Assembly: GCA_937132145.1 (NCBI GenBank)
Contig: CAKZNY010000323.1
Span: 1 to 7,782 of the forward strand
Source: an uncultured Paracoccaceae bacterium
GTDB taxonomy: Bacteria; Pseudomonadota; Alphaproteobacteria; Rhodobacterales; Rhodobacteraceae
DNA: 7,782 nt
Direction of reading: 5' to 3'
Below are positions 1 through 5,848 of the stretch, piece after piece. A program made the position numbers and the translations under genes. Numbering within the stretch: position 1 is the stretch's first letter; each line of letters starts with the position of its first letter. A model generated the notes under the pieces. That model did not search any database, was not told where the DNA came from, and was given only the letters and a program-made list of their open reading frames with translations.

Positions 1-1242
1 AGCGCCACCGGAAAAGATGGCAAACTCTGAGCCGTCTGGAGCGTCTAGAACATACCCATCATCAATGTAATCAGTTAACACATAAAGGCCAGTTGTGTTT
101 TCTATGAATGCGGCTAGGGTGAAGTTTTTAGATTCAAAGTCGCTGTTGCCAATTACACCAATATCACCAATACCACCGGGGAATTTAGTTGCTAAATCAC
201 CGATTGTTGTAGCATCGGTCTTGGCCTGAACCAGAAAATCAACAGCCTCGTCAGCGTATGACCATTTATCCTCTGCCCATGAATAGATGATTTGCCGAGT
301 GGATGTTGTGCCGTCCGTAGGGATAAACGTCCAAACGATACATTGTTTAGGCCAATTGATAGCCCCTTGGGCGCGATCAAATTCAGCCTGTTTTACCTCG
401 CCTATGAACCATTCAGACACACGCTGCGACCCGATAGACTCTATTGCCGAGCCGTTAGTGACATAAAACCCGTCTTGGCTTAGAAAATACGTGTTGAAAC
501 CGATAGTCACCACACTGTCAGGCGCAGCACAGCCACGGTCAACAGATATTTCCTCGAAGTCAAACACTTTAGGCGAACCAATGAAGGTCATGCGCCAAAT
601 AGCACGTTCTTGGAAGATAATCCCGGTACGCCCACCCGTGATGCCTGTGATGCGGCCATATTTAGGGTCTAGGTCACGGAAATCAGACAATTCAGCCCGA
701 TCCGTCACCCAATCTCCATTAGGGTCGTTCAATGCAGACCAGCGCACACGATACGGCGCGGTGCTTGCGTCTATGTCTGTCAAGTCACCCATGACGATAA
801 AATCCGAAACTCTTACAATAACCGCAGCTTTAGGCGGTGTTCCGCCGAGATTAGACCAGCCTGTGTCTGTGTTTAGGTCGGTTAGGTACTGCGGAACATT
901 GTTGGGAGTTACAGCGATGACCATATTGTTGTATCGCTCAAACCGCCAAGCATGGTCGCCACCTAATGCTGTGTATCCGGTTGTTTCTGTAATAACTCCC
1001 GATGAGCGCGTAAACAGCCGTGTAGACGATCCACCAACCACAAGGGGGGTGTTATCGGCTTTAACGAACAACGCAGCCCCCATGACCGTCTCTACTGTCG
1101 TATCGGCTGTTCCTGCTGGTGTTTCGAACTGTGTAAAGCCGCCGCTTGACGGATACACGTTTTTAGCCACCACGATGCCGGGGTTGCTGTAATCCGATTG
1201 GTCAGGCAGCCATTGCCCTAGAGGAATTGGGAAGACCTCCAT
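1..1242 (-). CDS. Tail hub / packaged-DNA stabilisation-like protein (partial, cut by left edge)
   Basis: Reading the minus strand from an ATG at 1242-1240 gives an uninterrupted frame of 414 codons to base 1, with no stop, so the C-terminus lies outside the window. The start shares one base with the adaptor stop (TAATG). The N-terminus MEVFPIPLGQWLPDQ, followed by NPGIVVAKNV (residues 20-29), is a typical opening for podovirus proteins annotated as tail hub, tail tubular or P22 gp10-like DNA stabilisation proteins. Further family-like segments are RVRWSALNDPNGDW (165-178), the GRITGITGGRTGIIFQERAIWRM region (196-218) and LSQDGFYVTNG (254-264). These repeated beta segments suggest a propeller-like fold. 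The position straight after the adaptor fits a protein that plugs or extends the portal channel. The Shine-Dalgarno is weak, so expression is probably coupled to the adaptor gene. The family role is fairly sure; the exact name (hub, gp10-like or tubular B-like) is not. Confidence 0.8.
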   Translation of the reverse strand, partial: MEVFPIPLGQWLPDQSDYSNPGIVVAKNVYPSSGGFTQFETPAGTADTTVETVMGAALFVKADNTPLVVGGSSTRLFTRSSGVITETTGYTALGGDHAWRFERYNNMVIAVTPNNVPQYLTDLNTDTGWSNLGGTPPKAAVIVRVSDFIVMGDLTDIDASTAPYRVRWSALNDPNGDWVTDRAELSDFRDLDPKYGRITGITGGRTGIIFQERAIWRMTFIGSPKVFDFEEISVDRGCAAPDSVVTIGFNTYFLSQDGFYVTNGSAIESIGSQRVSEWFIGEVKQAEFDRAQGAINWPKQCIVWTFIPTDGTTSTRQIIYSWAEDKWSYADEAVDFLVQAKTDATTIGDLATKFPGGIGDIGVIGNSDFESKNFTLAAFIENTTGLYVLTDYIDDGYVLDAPDGSEFAIFSGGA

Positions 1243-1832
1243 TACAATTGTACCGCCGATCTTTGAACCATTGGTCCTGCGTTCTTCTTCCTCTTGTTGG
1301 CTTTATTCACTAAGTCCAGTTGTGTTGCGTAGGCAGTTCCGTAAGCAACAGCTAATTCGGTGTCCTGTTTCCAGATTGCCGCGTGATGCAATGCCGAATA
1401 CAAGAATAATCCGGGGTGCAGCGTGATAATATCGTTGGTGTCAGCGTTAGCACTAAATGCCGTAACGCTGGCAAGGTAGCGCAGCACTACATCATATGTC
1501 GAATCAGGAACAGGCATGACTTGCAGGAACCCATCGGTGATTGCGTAGTAATACGGCCTGCTGGACGTGTCATGTTTTACCGACAGAACTTGGTGCGTTA
1601 TTGGTGTCATTATGGAACGCGGGTCTGCGTCCACGTACATGCTAACCACTTGTAGAAACGTCGAGGGTAATGCCGTTGATTCAGACGATACCGAAAGCGT
1701 GGTTGTTTCTTCCATTTCAAGGATACGAACATCGCGATTAATATCGGCGGTCATAAGCGTGTAGATGTAGTCGGGAATGTCAGTTCTACCCAACGCACCC
1801 TCAACGCTTGCTTTTAGGGTTTGAAAGTCCAC
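1242..1832 (-). CDS. Head-tail adaptor (connector) protein, GTG start
   Basis: This 196-residue protein fits the phage adaptor family (gp6/P22 gp4/SU10-adaptor type), which forms a ring under the portal and links it to the tail. The family pattern is visible: an N-terminal helical segment (MDFQTLKASVEGALGRTDIP, then a helix with ADINRDVRILEME near residue 30), a beta section with LPSTFLQVVSMYVDADP (about 55-71), a DGFLQVMPVPDSTYDVVLRY strand pair, and a C-terminal helical region with HPGLFLYSALHHAAIW. The start is GTG at 1832-1830, overlapping the TAG of the upstream gene (TAGTG). No in-frame ATG occurs nearby, and a GGGAG lies about 10 bases upstream. The last residues are basic (NKANKRKKN). 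Stop is TAA at 1244-1242. The assignment rests on motif memory and on its place between the head genes and the hub-like gene. Confidence 0.75.
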   Translation of the reverse strand: MDFQTLKASVEGALGRTDIPDYIYTLMTADINRDVRILEMEETTTLSVSSESTALPSTFLQVVSMYVDADPRSIMTPITHQVLSVKHDTSSRPYYYAITDGFLQVMPVPDSTYDVVLRYLASVTAFSANADTNDIITLHPGLFLYSALHHAAIWKQDTELAVAYGTAYATQLDLVNKANKRKKNAGPMVQRSAVQL

Positions 1833-2419
1833 TAGGTCGGCACTCCCAGAATGAACATGTAATCTGAGTGAATAACCACGCTACCCGATCCGGTCTTTAC
1901 AAAAATCTCAAAGTAGTCGTTTGTGACTATCGGCCCATTATAGTGCAAGGATATAGCACTGTATCCAGAGTTGGTTGCCTCTTGGGGCTTGATAGCACCC
2001 GTTGCGGCCCCGTTCTTGTATACTTGAAAGAACACATCAACACCACCACCCGCCGAGTGCTTGAACGTGGTATCCCATACCATATGGATATGCCGAGCTG
2101 GCGTGCCTGTGTAGGTCAGTCTGCCTAGACTGTTAGCAGTAAATTCTTTTAGGCCCTCGGATGTCCCAGCCGTATTGATTAATGTGTATGATGTTGGCGT
2201 GGTTATAGTTGTTCCAGTGCCGATTTCATCGTACCTGATACCACCGTAAGCCGCACCAGCAACCCAAGCGCCCGAACCAGCACCATCAGCGATGTAAACC
2301 TCATTAGCATCAGCACCCGATATGCCTTTAGGCTCACCGATTGATTGGCTGGTGAAGTTTGCATCTAGTTCGGTATGCGTTAAGGCACTGCCTTTGGTTG
2401 CTCTAAGTAATACGGCCAT
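1832..2419 (-). CDS. Virion fibre-like protein with predicted jelly-roll C-terminus
   Basis: The 195-residue protein opens with ATKGSALTHTELDANF (7-22), a motif often found at the N-terminus of phage tail or head fibre proteins. A short Gly/Ala-rich stalk-like part follows, with NEVYIADGAGSGAW (39-52). The C-terminal part (about 80-195) is beta-rich, with FFQVYKNGAATG (130-141), a GYSAISLHYNGPI strand region, then DYFEIFVKTGSGSV and a closing YMFILGVP (187-194). That layout resembles C1q/TNF-like trimeric jelly-roll heads of phage fibres. I infer a trimeric surface appendage, perhaps for carbohydrate or receptor contact. Its place between head-completion and adaptor genes allows either a head fibre or a short tail appendage. 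ATG at 2419-2417 has a strong GGAGG six bases upstream and overlaps the previous stop (TAATG). Stop is TAG; reading through it would add only about six residues before TAA. Confidence 0.65.
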   Translation of the reverse strand: MAVLLRATKGSALTHTELDANFTSQSIGEPKGISGADANEVYIADGAGSGAWVAGAAYGGIRYDEIGTGTTITTPTSYTLINTAGTSEGLKEFTANSLGRLTYTGTPARHIHMVWDTTFKHSAGGGVDVFFQVYKNGAATGAIKPQEATNSGYSAISLHYNGPIVTNDYFEIFVKTGSGSVVIHSDYMFILGVPT

Positions 2420-2760
2420 TATATGCCTCCATAGGTGGTGCGAAATTTAGAATAGTCGGGGTCGCGGAGCCGAGCAAGGAGTAGGTCATTAAGCCCCGCC
2501 ATGTTACCCGGCTCCACAAGCCCTTTCGTTGTCCATTCCTTGACCCAATCATAATAGATTGTCGCGGGAATACTTCCAACCTTGCGTCCACCTTCACGGG
2601 TTCTGCCGTTGGATTCATTCCTCACACGAGTGTTATCGTCAAGGATTGGCTGAACGTCCTGCACCTTTTGGCGGTGGAACTCTGTGTCGTTGGCAAAGCC
2701 GTCAACATAGCGTTCAAACACGCCGTCCAGTGTACTGTGCTTCTTCCACCGCTCATCCAT
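2419..2760 (-). CDS. Small phage protein, possible head-completion or structural protein
   Basis: A 113-residue soluble, charged protein with no signal peptide or membrane segment. Its second half carries EGGRKVGSIPATIYYDWVKE (56-75) and ends in LRDPDYSKFRTTYGG. A basic GR-VGSIP segment, an aromatic helix and a C-terminal LxDPDYxKFRT pattern are familiar from small conserved proteins in phage structural clusters, but I know of no firm function. It is most likely a virion or head-completion component because it sits inside the head operon. The ATG at 2760-2758 overlaps the upstream TAA (TAATG) and has no good Shine-Dalgarno, so translation is probably coupled to the gene before it. Stop TAA overlaps the ATG of the fibre-like gene in the same way. 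Confidence 0.65.
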   Translation of the reverse strand: MDERWKKHSTLDGVFERYVDGFANDTEFHRQKVQDVQPILDDNTRVRNESNGRTREGGRKVGSIPATIYYDWVKEWTTKGLVEPGNMAGLNDLLLARLRDPDYSKFRTTYGGI

Positions 2761-3062
2761 TAGTAAGTCAACTCACTAACATATAGTTTCCCGTCAGTTG
2801 CAGTAGCACGAATAGCCGCAACCTTCTGACCGGGGCGAATAGCAAGCATTACTTGCGTAGACGCTGGTAGAAAGAAGTCAGTTGTTACCGCAGTAGGTGT
2901 TTTGGCAAAATGCACATAGCAATCTTCCGTTGCGTACAGTGTCACTCGGGAGGTCTGCGCGCCCATTGCGTTAGATATAGCGGCACTCGTTGCGGTAAAG
3001 GAGGCGGATTGTGTGCCCCCGTTTACCGGAAATGGTATCCGCGCGTCATTACGACTTCCCAT
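2760..3062 (-). CDS. Small beta-rich virion structural protein (hypothetical)
   Basis: A 100-residue protein starting MGSRNDARIPFPVNGG, followed by alternating Ser/Thr/Ala-rich strand-like segments (TQSASFTATSAAISNA, SRVTLYATEDCYVHF, DFFLPASTQVMLAI, KVAAIRATATDGKLYVSEL). This is the profile of a single compact beta-sandwich, as in small capsid decoration or fibre-base proteins. It has no signal peptide or membrane helix. The ATG at 3062-3060 is preceded by GGAG at six-base spacing, and two bases separate it from the stop of the preceding gene. Its TAA overlaps the next ATG. A role on the capsid surface is inferred only from size, composition and its place just after the capsid gene. No catalytic motif is visible. 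Confidence 0.65.
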   Translation of the reverse strand: MGSRNDARIPFPVNGGTQSASFTATSAAISNAMGAQTSRVTLYATEDCYVHFAKTPTAVTTDFFLPASTQVMLAIRPGQKVAAIRATATDGKLYVSELTY

Positions 3063-3064
3063 GC

Positions 3065-3406
3065 TTATCTCCGTACCACGATGCAGATTTCAACGGAAAC
3101 TGTATTGGTTGAAACTCCATCTGTTTCGATTTCAATTACTCCACCCTCAATAACATCGTTATTGGTTGTGGGGATGAGTGTGTCTACAACGCCAACACCT
3201 GAGCCTGAAATTGCGATTGTGATAACACCAGCGGTTCCGCCAGCGGTTTTAATTGTGATGTCAGCGTCACCGCCACCAATCGCGCCATTCAAGGCCGTGA
3301 ATACTTTCACAATCTTGCCTTTATCGGGTACTGCGATGTAAATCTGTCCTGCTGTGGATACGTCTACGATTTTGCCGTAGAGGAAATATTCGTTTAGGGT
3401 TCTCAT
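3065..3406 (-). CDS. Small beta-rich protein, candidate capsid decoration protein
   Basis: A 113-residue protein, first gene after the major capsid gene and its hairpin. The start ATG at 3406-3404 has a clear GAAGGA eight bases upstream. After a short N-terminal segment it is almost all predicted strand and Gly-rich turns: VSTAGQIYIAVPDKGKIVKV (16-35), NGAIGGGDADITIKTAGG (40-57), VITIAISGSGVG (61-72), IEIETDG and a closing NTVSVEICIVVRR. The pattern of a pore-like or surface beta-sandwich with a C-terminal xSxEIxxVxRR strand recurs in small proteins encoded beside capsid genes in many tailed phages. I infer a decoration or cement protein, but it could also be a head-fibre base or neck component. 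Stop is TAA at 3067-3065. Confidence 0.65.
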   Translation of the reverse strand: MRTLNEYFLYGKIVDVSTAGQIYIAVPDKGKIVKVFTALNGAIGGGDADITIKTAGGTAGVITIAISGSGVGVVDTLIPTTNNDVIEGGVIEIETDGVSTNTVSVEICIVVRR

Positions 3407-3445
3407 TTATTAATTCCTTCACCATTATGGCGTTCCGGGGTGTAT

Positions 3446-3465
3446 GGGGGCGATTATCCGCCCCC
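3446..3465 (-). terminator. GC hairpin directly behind the major capsid gene
   Basis: A perfect 7-bp inverted repeat, GGGGGCG / CGCCCCC, encloses a 6-base loop, with one more T-A pair possible at the base. It begins 8 bases after the capsid stop codon on the transcribed strand. No U-tract follows on the minus strand (next bases ATACACCCC), so it is not a canonical intrinsic terminator. It more likely acts as a 3' stabilising stem or attenuator that lets the capsid message exceed the downstream small genes. This is inferred from position and shape. Confidence 0.55.
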
Positions 3466-3472
3466 ACTATTA

Positions 3473-4414
3473 TTAACTAGTAGTCAGATCGAAAACGCCA
3501 CCACTTGCCAATTCATTGCGGCAAACCAGTGTGGACTCGGCTACGATGTGGAATTTCTCCGCATCACCAGTCTTGGCCAGTGCTTCTTCGAACATTGGGC
3601 GGAGGTCAGCCCATGCCCACATGTCAGTTGTAACAACAATAACATCGCGGCTACGAACATGACGGGAAGGCTCAAAGCGAATAGAACCAAAGTCATACTC
3701 ATAAACATCAACAACGGCTGTCAGGGTCTTAGTTTCGCCTTTATCAAAGCGGGTAGAAGAACCTGTAAACGTCGATGCGATTTGTTTGTTGAACGAACCA
3801 AGGAACACACAGTCAGGCTTGCGGCCCGAACTATCCCAAATACTAGCCAGAACAGTTTTCAACTGACCTTCAGTAAATGCACGCTGTGTGCCGTCTCCAC
3901 GGGTGTTGCCACCTGTACCGTTCGGGGCGGACCCAATGTCGTCGAGGTTGGATGTTAACCACGTTGGAACACCAGCTAGTTCACGGCCAGTTGAGCCGTT
4001 ACCAACAGCCTTGGCGTTATTAGCAAAGATCGACATTTCAAAGTCGGTTTTCAGTGCCTTGCCTTTAAGCAGTTTTTGATATGCCTGCTCACGGCCACGT
4101 CCTGCACGTGTGGTTGATTCAAGTGTGCCGGGAATGGTTACGGCTTTCTTGAAAATCTGTGTGTAGTTACTCAAACCAGTAGTCGCGGTTACTTCGCCCG
4201 CAATGGTATCGTCACCCTCGATGTGGATGTTGGTTGCGCTAGGTGCGTCTAGCCCATCAGTTTGCCACTCATGGTTGGTTTGTTTAGCCTTAACCTTGCC
4301 CATTTTGGACAGGAAAGGAGTTTCGTCTGGATCGACATTGTAGATTTTGTCGAACAAGTCTTCTCGGATACCAACGGAGTCGTAAGTATCAAAGGTATTT
4401 GCTGGCTGTGCCAT
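3473..4414 (-). CDS. Major capsid protein, SU10/DUF5309-like (HK97 fold)
   Basis: The 313-residue protein carries the opening of the SU10-type major head protein family (DUF5309): GIREDLFDKIYNVDPDETPF (15-34), then HEWQTDGLDAP (48-58), the expected start of the HK97-like E-loop region. Later come LAGVPTWL (136-143) and the C-terminal strand block FEPSRHVRSRDVIVV (247-261) with DMWAWADLRPM (264-274). It forms the icosahedral shell on the scaffold and carries no visible N-terminal prohead peptide or protease site. ATG at 4414-4412 follows AAGGG with seven-base spacing. The stop is triple, TAA TAA TAG (3475-3467), and a GC hairpin follows. It lies 17 bases after the scaffold gene, the usual order. 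Confidence 0.9.
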   Translation of the reverse strand: MAQPANTFDTYDSVGIREDLFDKIYNVDPDETPFLSKMGKVKAKQTNHEWQTDGLDAPSATNIHIEGDDTIAGEVTATTGLSNYTQIFKKAVTIPGTLESTTRAGRGREQAYQKLLKGKALKTDFEMSIFANNAKAVGNGSTGRELAGVPTWLTSNLDDIGSAPNGTGGNTRGDGTQRAFTEGQLKTVLASIWDSSGRKPDCVFLGSFNKQIASTFTGSSTRFDKGETKTLTAVVDVYEYDFGSIRFEPSRHVRSRDVIVVTTDMWAWADLRPMFEEALAKTGDAEKFHIVAESTLVCRNELASGGVFDLTTS

Positions 4415-4417
4415 TAA

Positions 4418-4435
4418 TTAACCCTTATAGGTTAA
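4418..4435 (-). promoter_or_regulatory. Small hairpin overlapping the capsid gene ribosome binding site
   Basis: In the scaffold/capsid gap the minus strand reads TTAACC, a six-base loop TATAAG, then GGTTAA. The arms are exact complements. The left arm includes the scaffold stop codon and the loop plus right arm include the AAGGG used by the capsid gene. Ribosomes finishing the scaffold would open this stem, so it could couple capsid translation to scaffold translation. The stem is short and AU-rich, so the effect is speculative. Confidence 0.3.
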
Positions 4436-5403
4436 CCAGCTTGGCGGTCCATGTATGCGTTCAAGGCATCGTTCATAGAGTGCGGCTGGTTCAGTTTGCG
4501 ATTAACCGCTGCTGAATTTGCCACTTGCACGTCTGCCTTGCTTTTACTTTTGCCCGGCCTAAGAACCTTGGGTACTACTGCCAGTTTCTTTGCAGCTACC
4601 GTATTCTTGGCTTGCATCGCATCGTATAGCGAAGCTTTTTCCAAAACTACGGCGAGCCTGTAATCAACTGCGCCATTGTACTCTGCCTCGGTAAAACCAG
4701 CATCCAATGCAACAGTCATACGACCATGTGCATTTTTAGCAAAGCCTTCGTCCGTAGCCCAATCGGGCATAGAACGTAACGCTAATTCAGCAGTCCGTTG
4801 CCGGAACTCCATCGTTTGCGCTTCTGTGGCTTGTTGAGAACGTGTCTGCGCGTCTTGATGCGCGGCCTGTTGCTTCAACCATTTTTCCTTGGCGGGAAGG
4901 TATTCAAGGGGGTTATCCCTCGCCATTGCTTCCCAATCGGGTTCTTGTTCAATATTGTGTGCAAGCTGCTCATCAAGCAACCGTTGCTTATCCGCTAGTT
5001 CAGCGCGTCCTTGCTCAAGATCAGCGTCCATCTGACGGCGATCATCTGCAAGTGCTGCTGTTTTGCGGCTGTAATCGGCTTGCAACTGGTATCCTTTAAC
5101 GGCATCACGTAGGTTAACCTTAGTCTCTGTTCCATCAACGATAATGGGGATTGTTGCATCGCCATAGTCTTCAAGGTCTAGATGTTGTGGTTCCTGTTCA
5201 GCCTGTTCCGGGTCTGTTGGTTCATCGTTCACGTTTTGTTCTTCAGTTTCTTCCGCGCTAGATTCCTCTGACGCAGTGTCCACTTCTTCATTCACCTCTT
5301 GTGGTGTTTCCTCTTGCGTTTCGGTTGGCTCATCTGGCTCCGAAAATGCCGCGTCGAGAATATCTTCGATGTTTTGCGGTTCAGCTTCCTGATTGTCGCT
5401 CAT
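4432..5403 (-). CDS. Capsid scaffolding protein
   Basis: A 323-residue, highly charged protein directly upstream of the capsid gene. Residues 2-85 are very acidic and low in complexity (Glu/Asp/Thr/Gln). Next comes IPIIVDGTETKVNLRDAVKG (85-104) and YQLQADYSRKTAALA (105-119), a segment recurrent in phage scaffold proteins just before the coiled coil. Long helices rich in Gln, Ala, Glu and Arg cover about 115-210. A basic patch, KKLAVVPKVLRPGKSKSK (262-279), precedes the final helix MNDALNAYMDRQ. In P22-like scaffolds a basic C-terminal helix-turn-helix binds capsid protein, and I infer the same here. The protein would be internal to the procapsid and lost before DNA packaging. ATG at 5403-5401 has AAGGA upstream and lies 3 bases after the preceding stop. 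Confidence 0.85.
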   Translation of the reverse strand: MSDNQEAEPQNIEDILDAAFSEPDEPTETQEETPQEVNEEVDTASEESSAEETEEQNVNDEPTDPEQAEQEPQHLDLEDYGDATIPIIVDGTETKVNLRDAVKGYQLQADYSRKTAALADDRRQMDADLEQGRAELADKQRLLDEQLAHNIEQEPDWEAMARDNPLEYLPAKEKWLKQQAAHQDAQTRSQQATEAQTMEFRQRTAELALRSMPDWATDEGFAKNAHGRMTVALDAGFTEAEYNGAVDYRLAVVLEKASLYDAMQAKNTVAAKKLAVVPKVLRPGKSKSKADVQVANSAAVNRKLNQPHSMNDALNAYMDRQAG

Positions 5404-5406
5404 TAG

Positions 5407-5631
5407 TTATTCCTTACTATTGCGGACATCATATGCCCACGTTGATAATCTTTTAATGGCCCGTTCTATTCCGGCCAACTCTTGAAACTTCAGCTCGCGT
5501 TCCTCTGGGGTTGACGCGCGCCTCCATTCCCCAATAATAGTTTCCTTAACGGATGTCAAGGCATTTTGCAAGGTTTCATCTTTCATTGCATTGTGTGCTG
5601 CATGGGCACGTTGTTTTTTATCAATCTGCAT
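5407..5631 (-). CDS. Small hypothetical protein between portal and scaffold
   Basis: A 74-residue basic, helical protein (MQIDKKQRAHAAHNAMKDE, then ALTSVKETIIGEWRRASTPE and a helix ending QELAGIERAIKRLSTWAYDV). No membrane segment or catalytic motif is visible. Small helical proteins with an ExI..W/F..A....E....ELxxIExxIKxL pattern are common between portal and scaffold genes in phages; their job is not known to me, though a head-assembly or packaging accessory role is plausible. The ATG at 5631-5629 lies inside the end of the portal continuation (11-base overlap), with an AAGG about nine bases upstream. Stop is TAA. The overlap suggests that ribosomes normally reach this point while translating the portal tail. 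Confidence 0.7.
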   Translation of the reverse strand: MQIDKKQRAHAAHNAMKDETLQNALTSVKETIIGEWRRASTPEERELKFQELAGIERAIKRLSTWAYDVRNSKE

Positions 5632-5818
5632 TGGTCAAAGCCTTACCATCAACAGCCTCATCTTTACGTGCAGCCTCATCAGCTTCAATGTCTGCGGCCT
5701 TCATGTCACGTTCACGGTCATCTTTCAAGAACATATCCAAACGCCTCAATTCAAGTTCAGTCTGTTTGGTTTTCATGATGTTCTGTGATTTCTGCATTTC
5801 CACCTGTGCCAACATCAT
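5621..5818 (-). CDS. Portal C-terminal tail, in frame behind an amber codon
   Basis: This frame is the same as the portal frame and is open from 5845, just after the portal TAG, to a TGA at 5623-5621. The first in-frame ATGs are at 5818 and 5815. From 5845 the peptide runs QEEQQPDPAMMLAQVEMQKS, then a charged amphipathic helix with LELRRLDMFLKDDRERDMKA and a soft end. A Pro- and Gln-rich linker leading to a Gln/Lys/Glu-rich helix is what I expect at the C-terminus of this portal family, where it would extend the barrel. The ATG at 5818 has no Shine-Dalgarno in the preceding 15 bases, unlike most neighbours. It is therefore best read as the end of a portal of about 669 residues, reached by readthrough or separated by mutation. 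A stand-alone 65-residue protein made by reinitiation is the alternative. Confidence 0.6.
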   Translation of the reverse strand: MMLAQVEMQKSQNIMKTKQTELELRRLDMFLKDDRERDMKAADIEADEAARKDEAVDGKALTNAD

Positions 5819-5845
5819 AGCCGGATCGGGTTGCTGTTCTTCTTG

Positions 5846-5848
5846 CTA
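5846..5848 (-). other. Amber codon interrupting the portal frame
   Basis: TAG in the portal frame, preceded by ATG CCA CCA (Met-Pro-Pro) and followed by CAA GAA GAA. A single C-to-T change from CAG would create it, and a Gln here would fit the Gln-rich sequence that follows. Confidence 0.75.

Noticed and set aside
491..1192. A 233-codon plus-strand open frame
   Set aside because: It is the antisense shadow of the hub-like gene, which reads open on the minus strand through the whole region with recognisable family motifs. Its own translation has no family-like features.
2403..2618. A 71-codon minus-strand frame overlapping the 113-residue gene
   Set aside because: It is an alternative frame within a better gene that fits the TAATG chain and has a family-like sequence.
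3440..3958. A 172-codon plus-strand open frame
   Set aside because: It lies antisense to the end of the major capsid gene, is Cys-rich and looks random, and starts within the hairpin region with no ribosome binding site.
5610..5625. A-run (AAAAAAC) near the start of the 74-residue gene, considered as a frameshift slippery site
   Set aside because: The heptamer is not in the register needed for -1 slippage in either reading frame, and no frame continuation would be gained.
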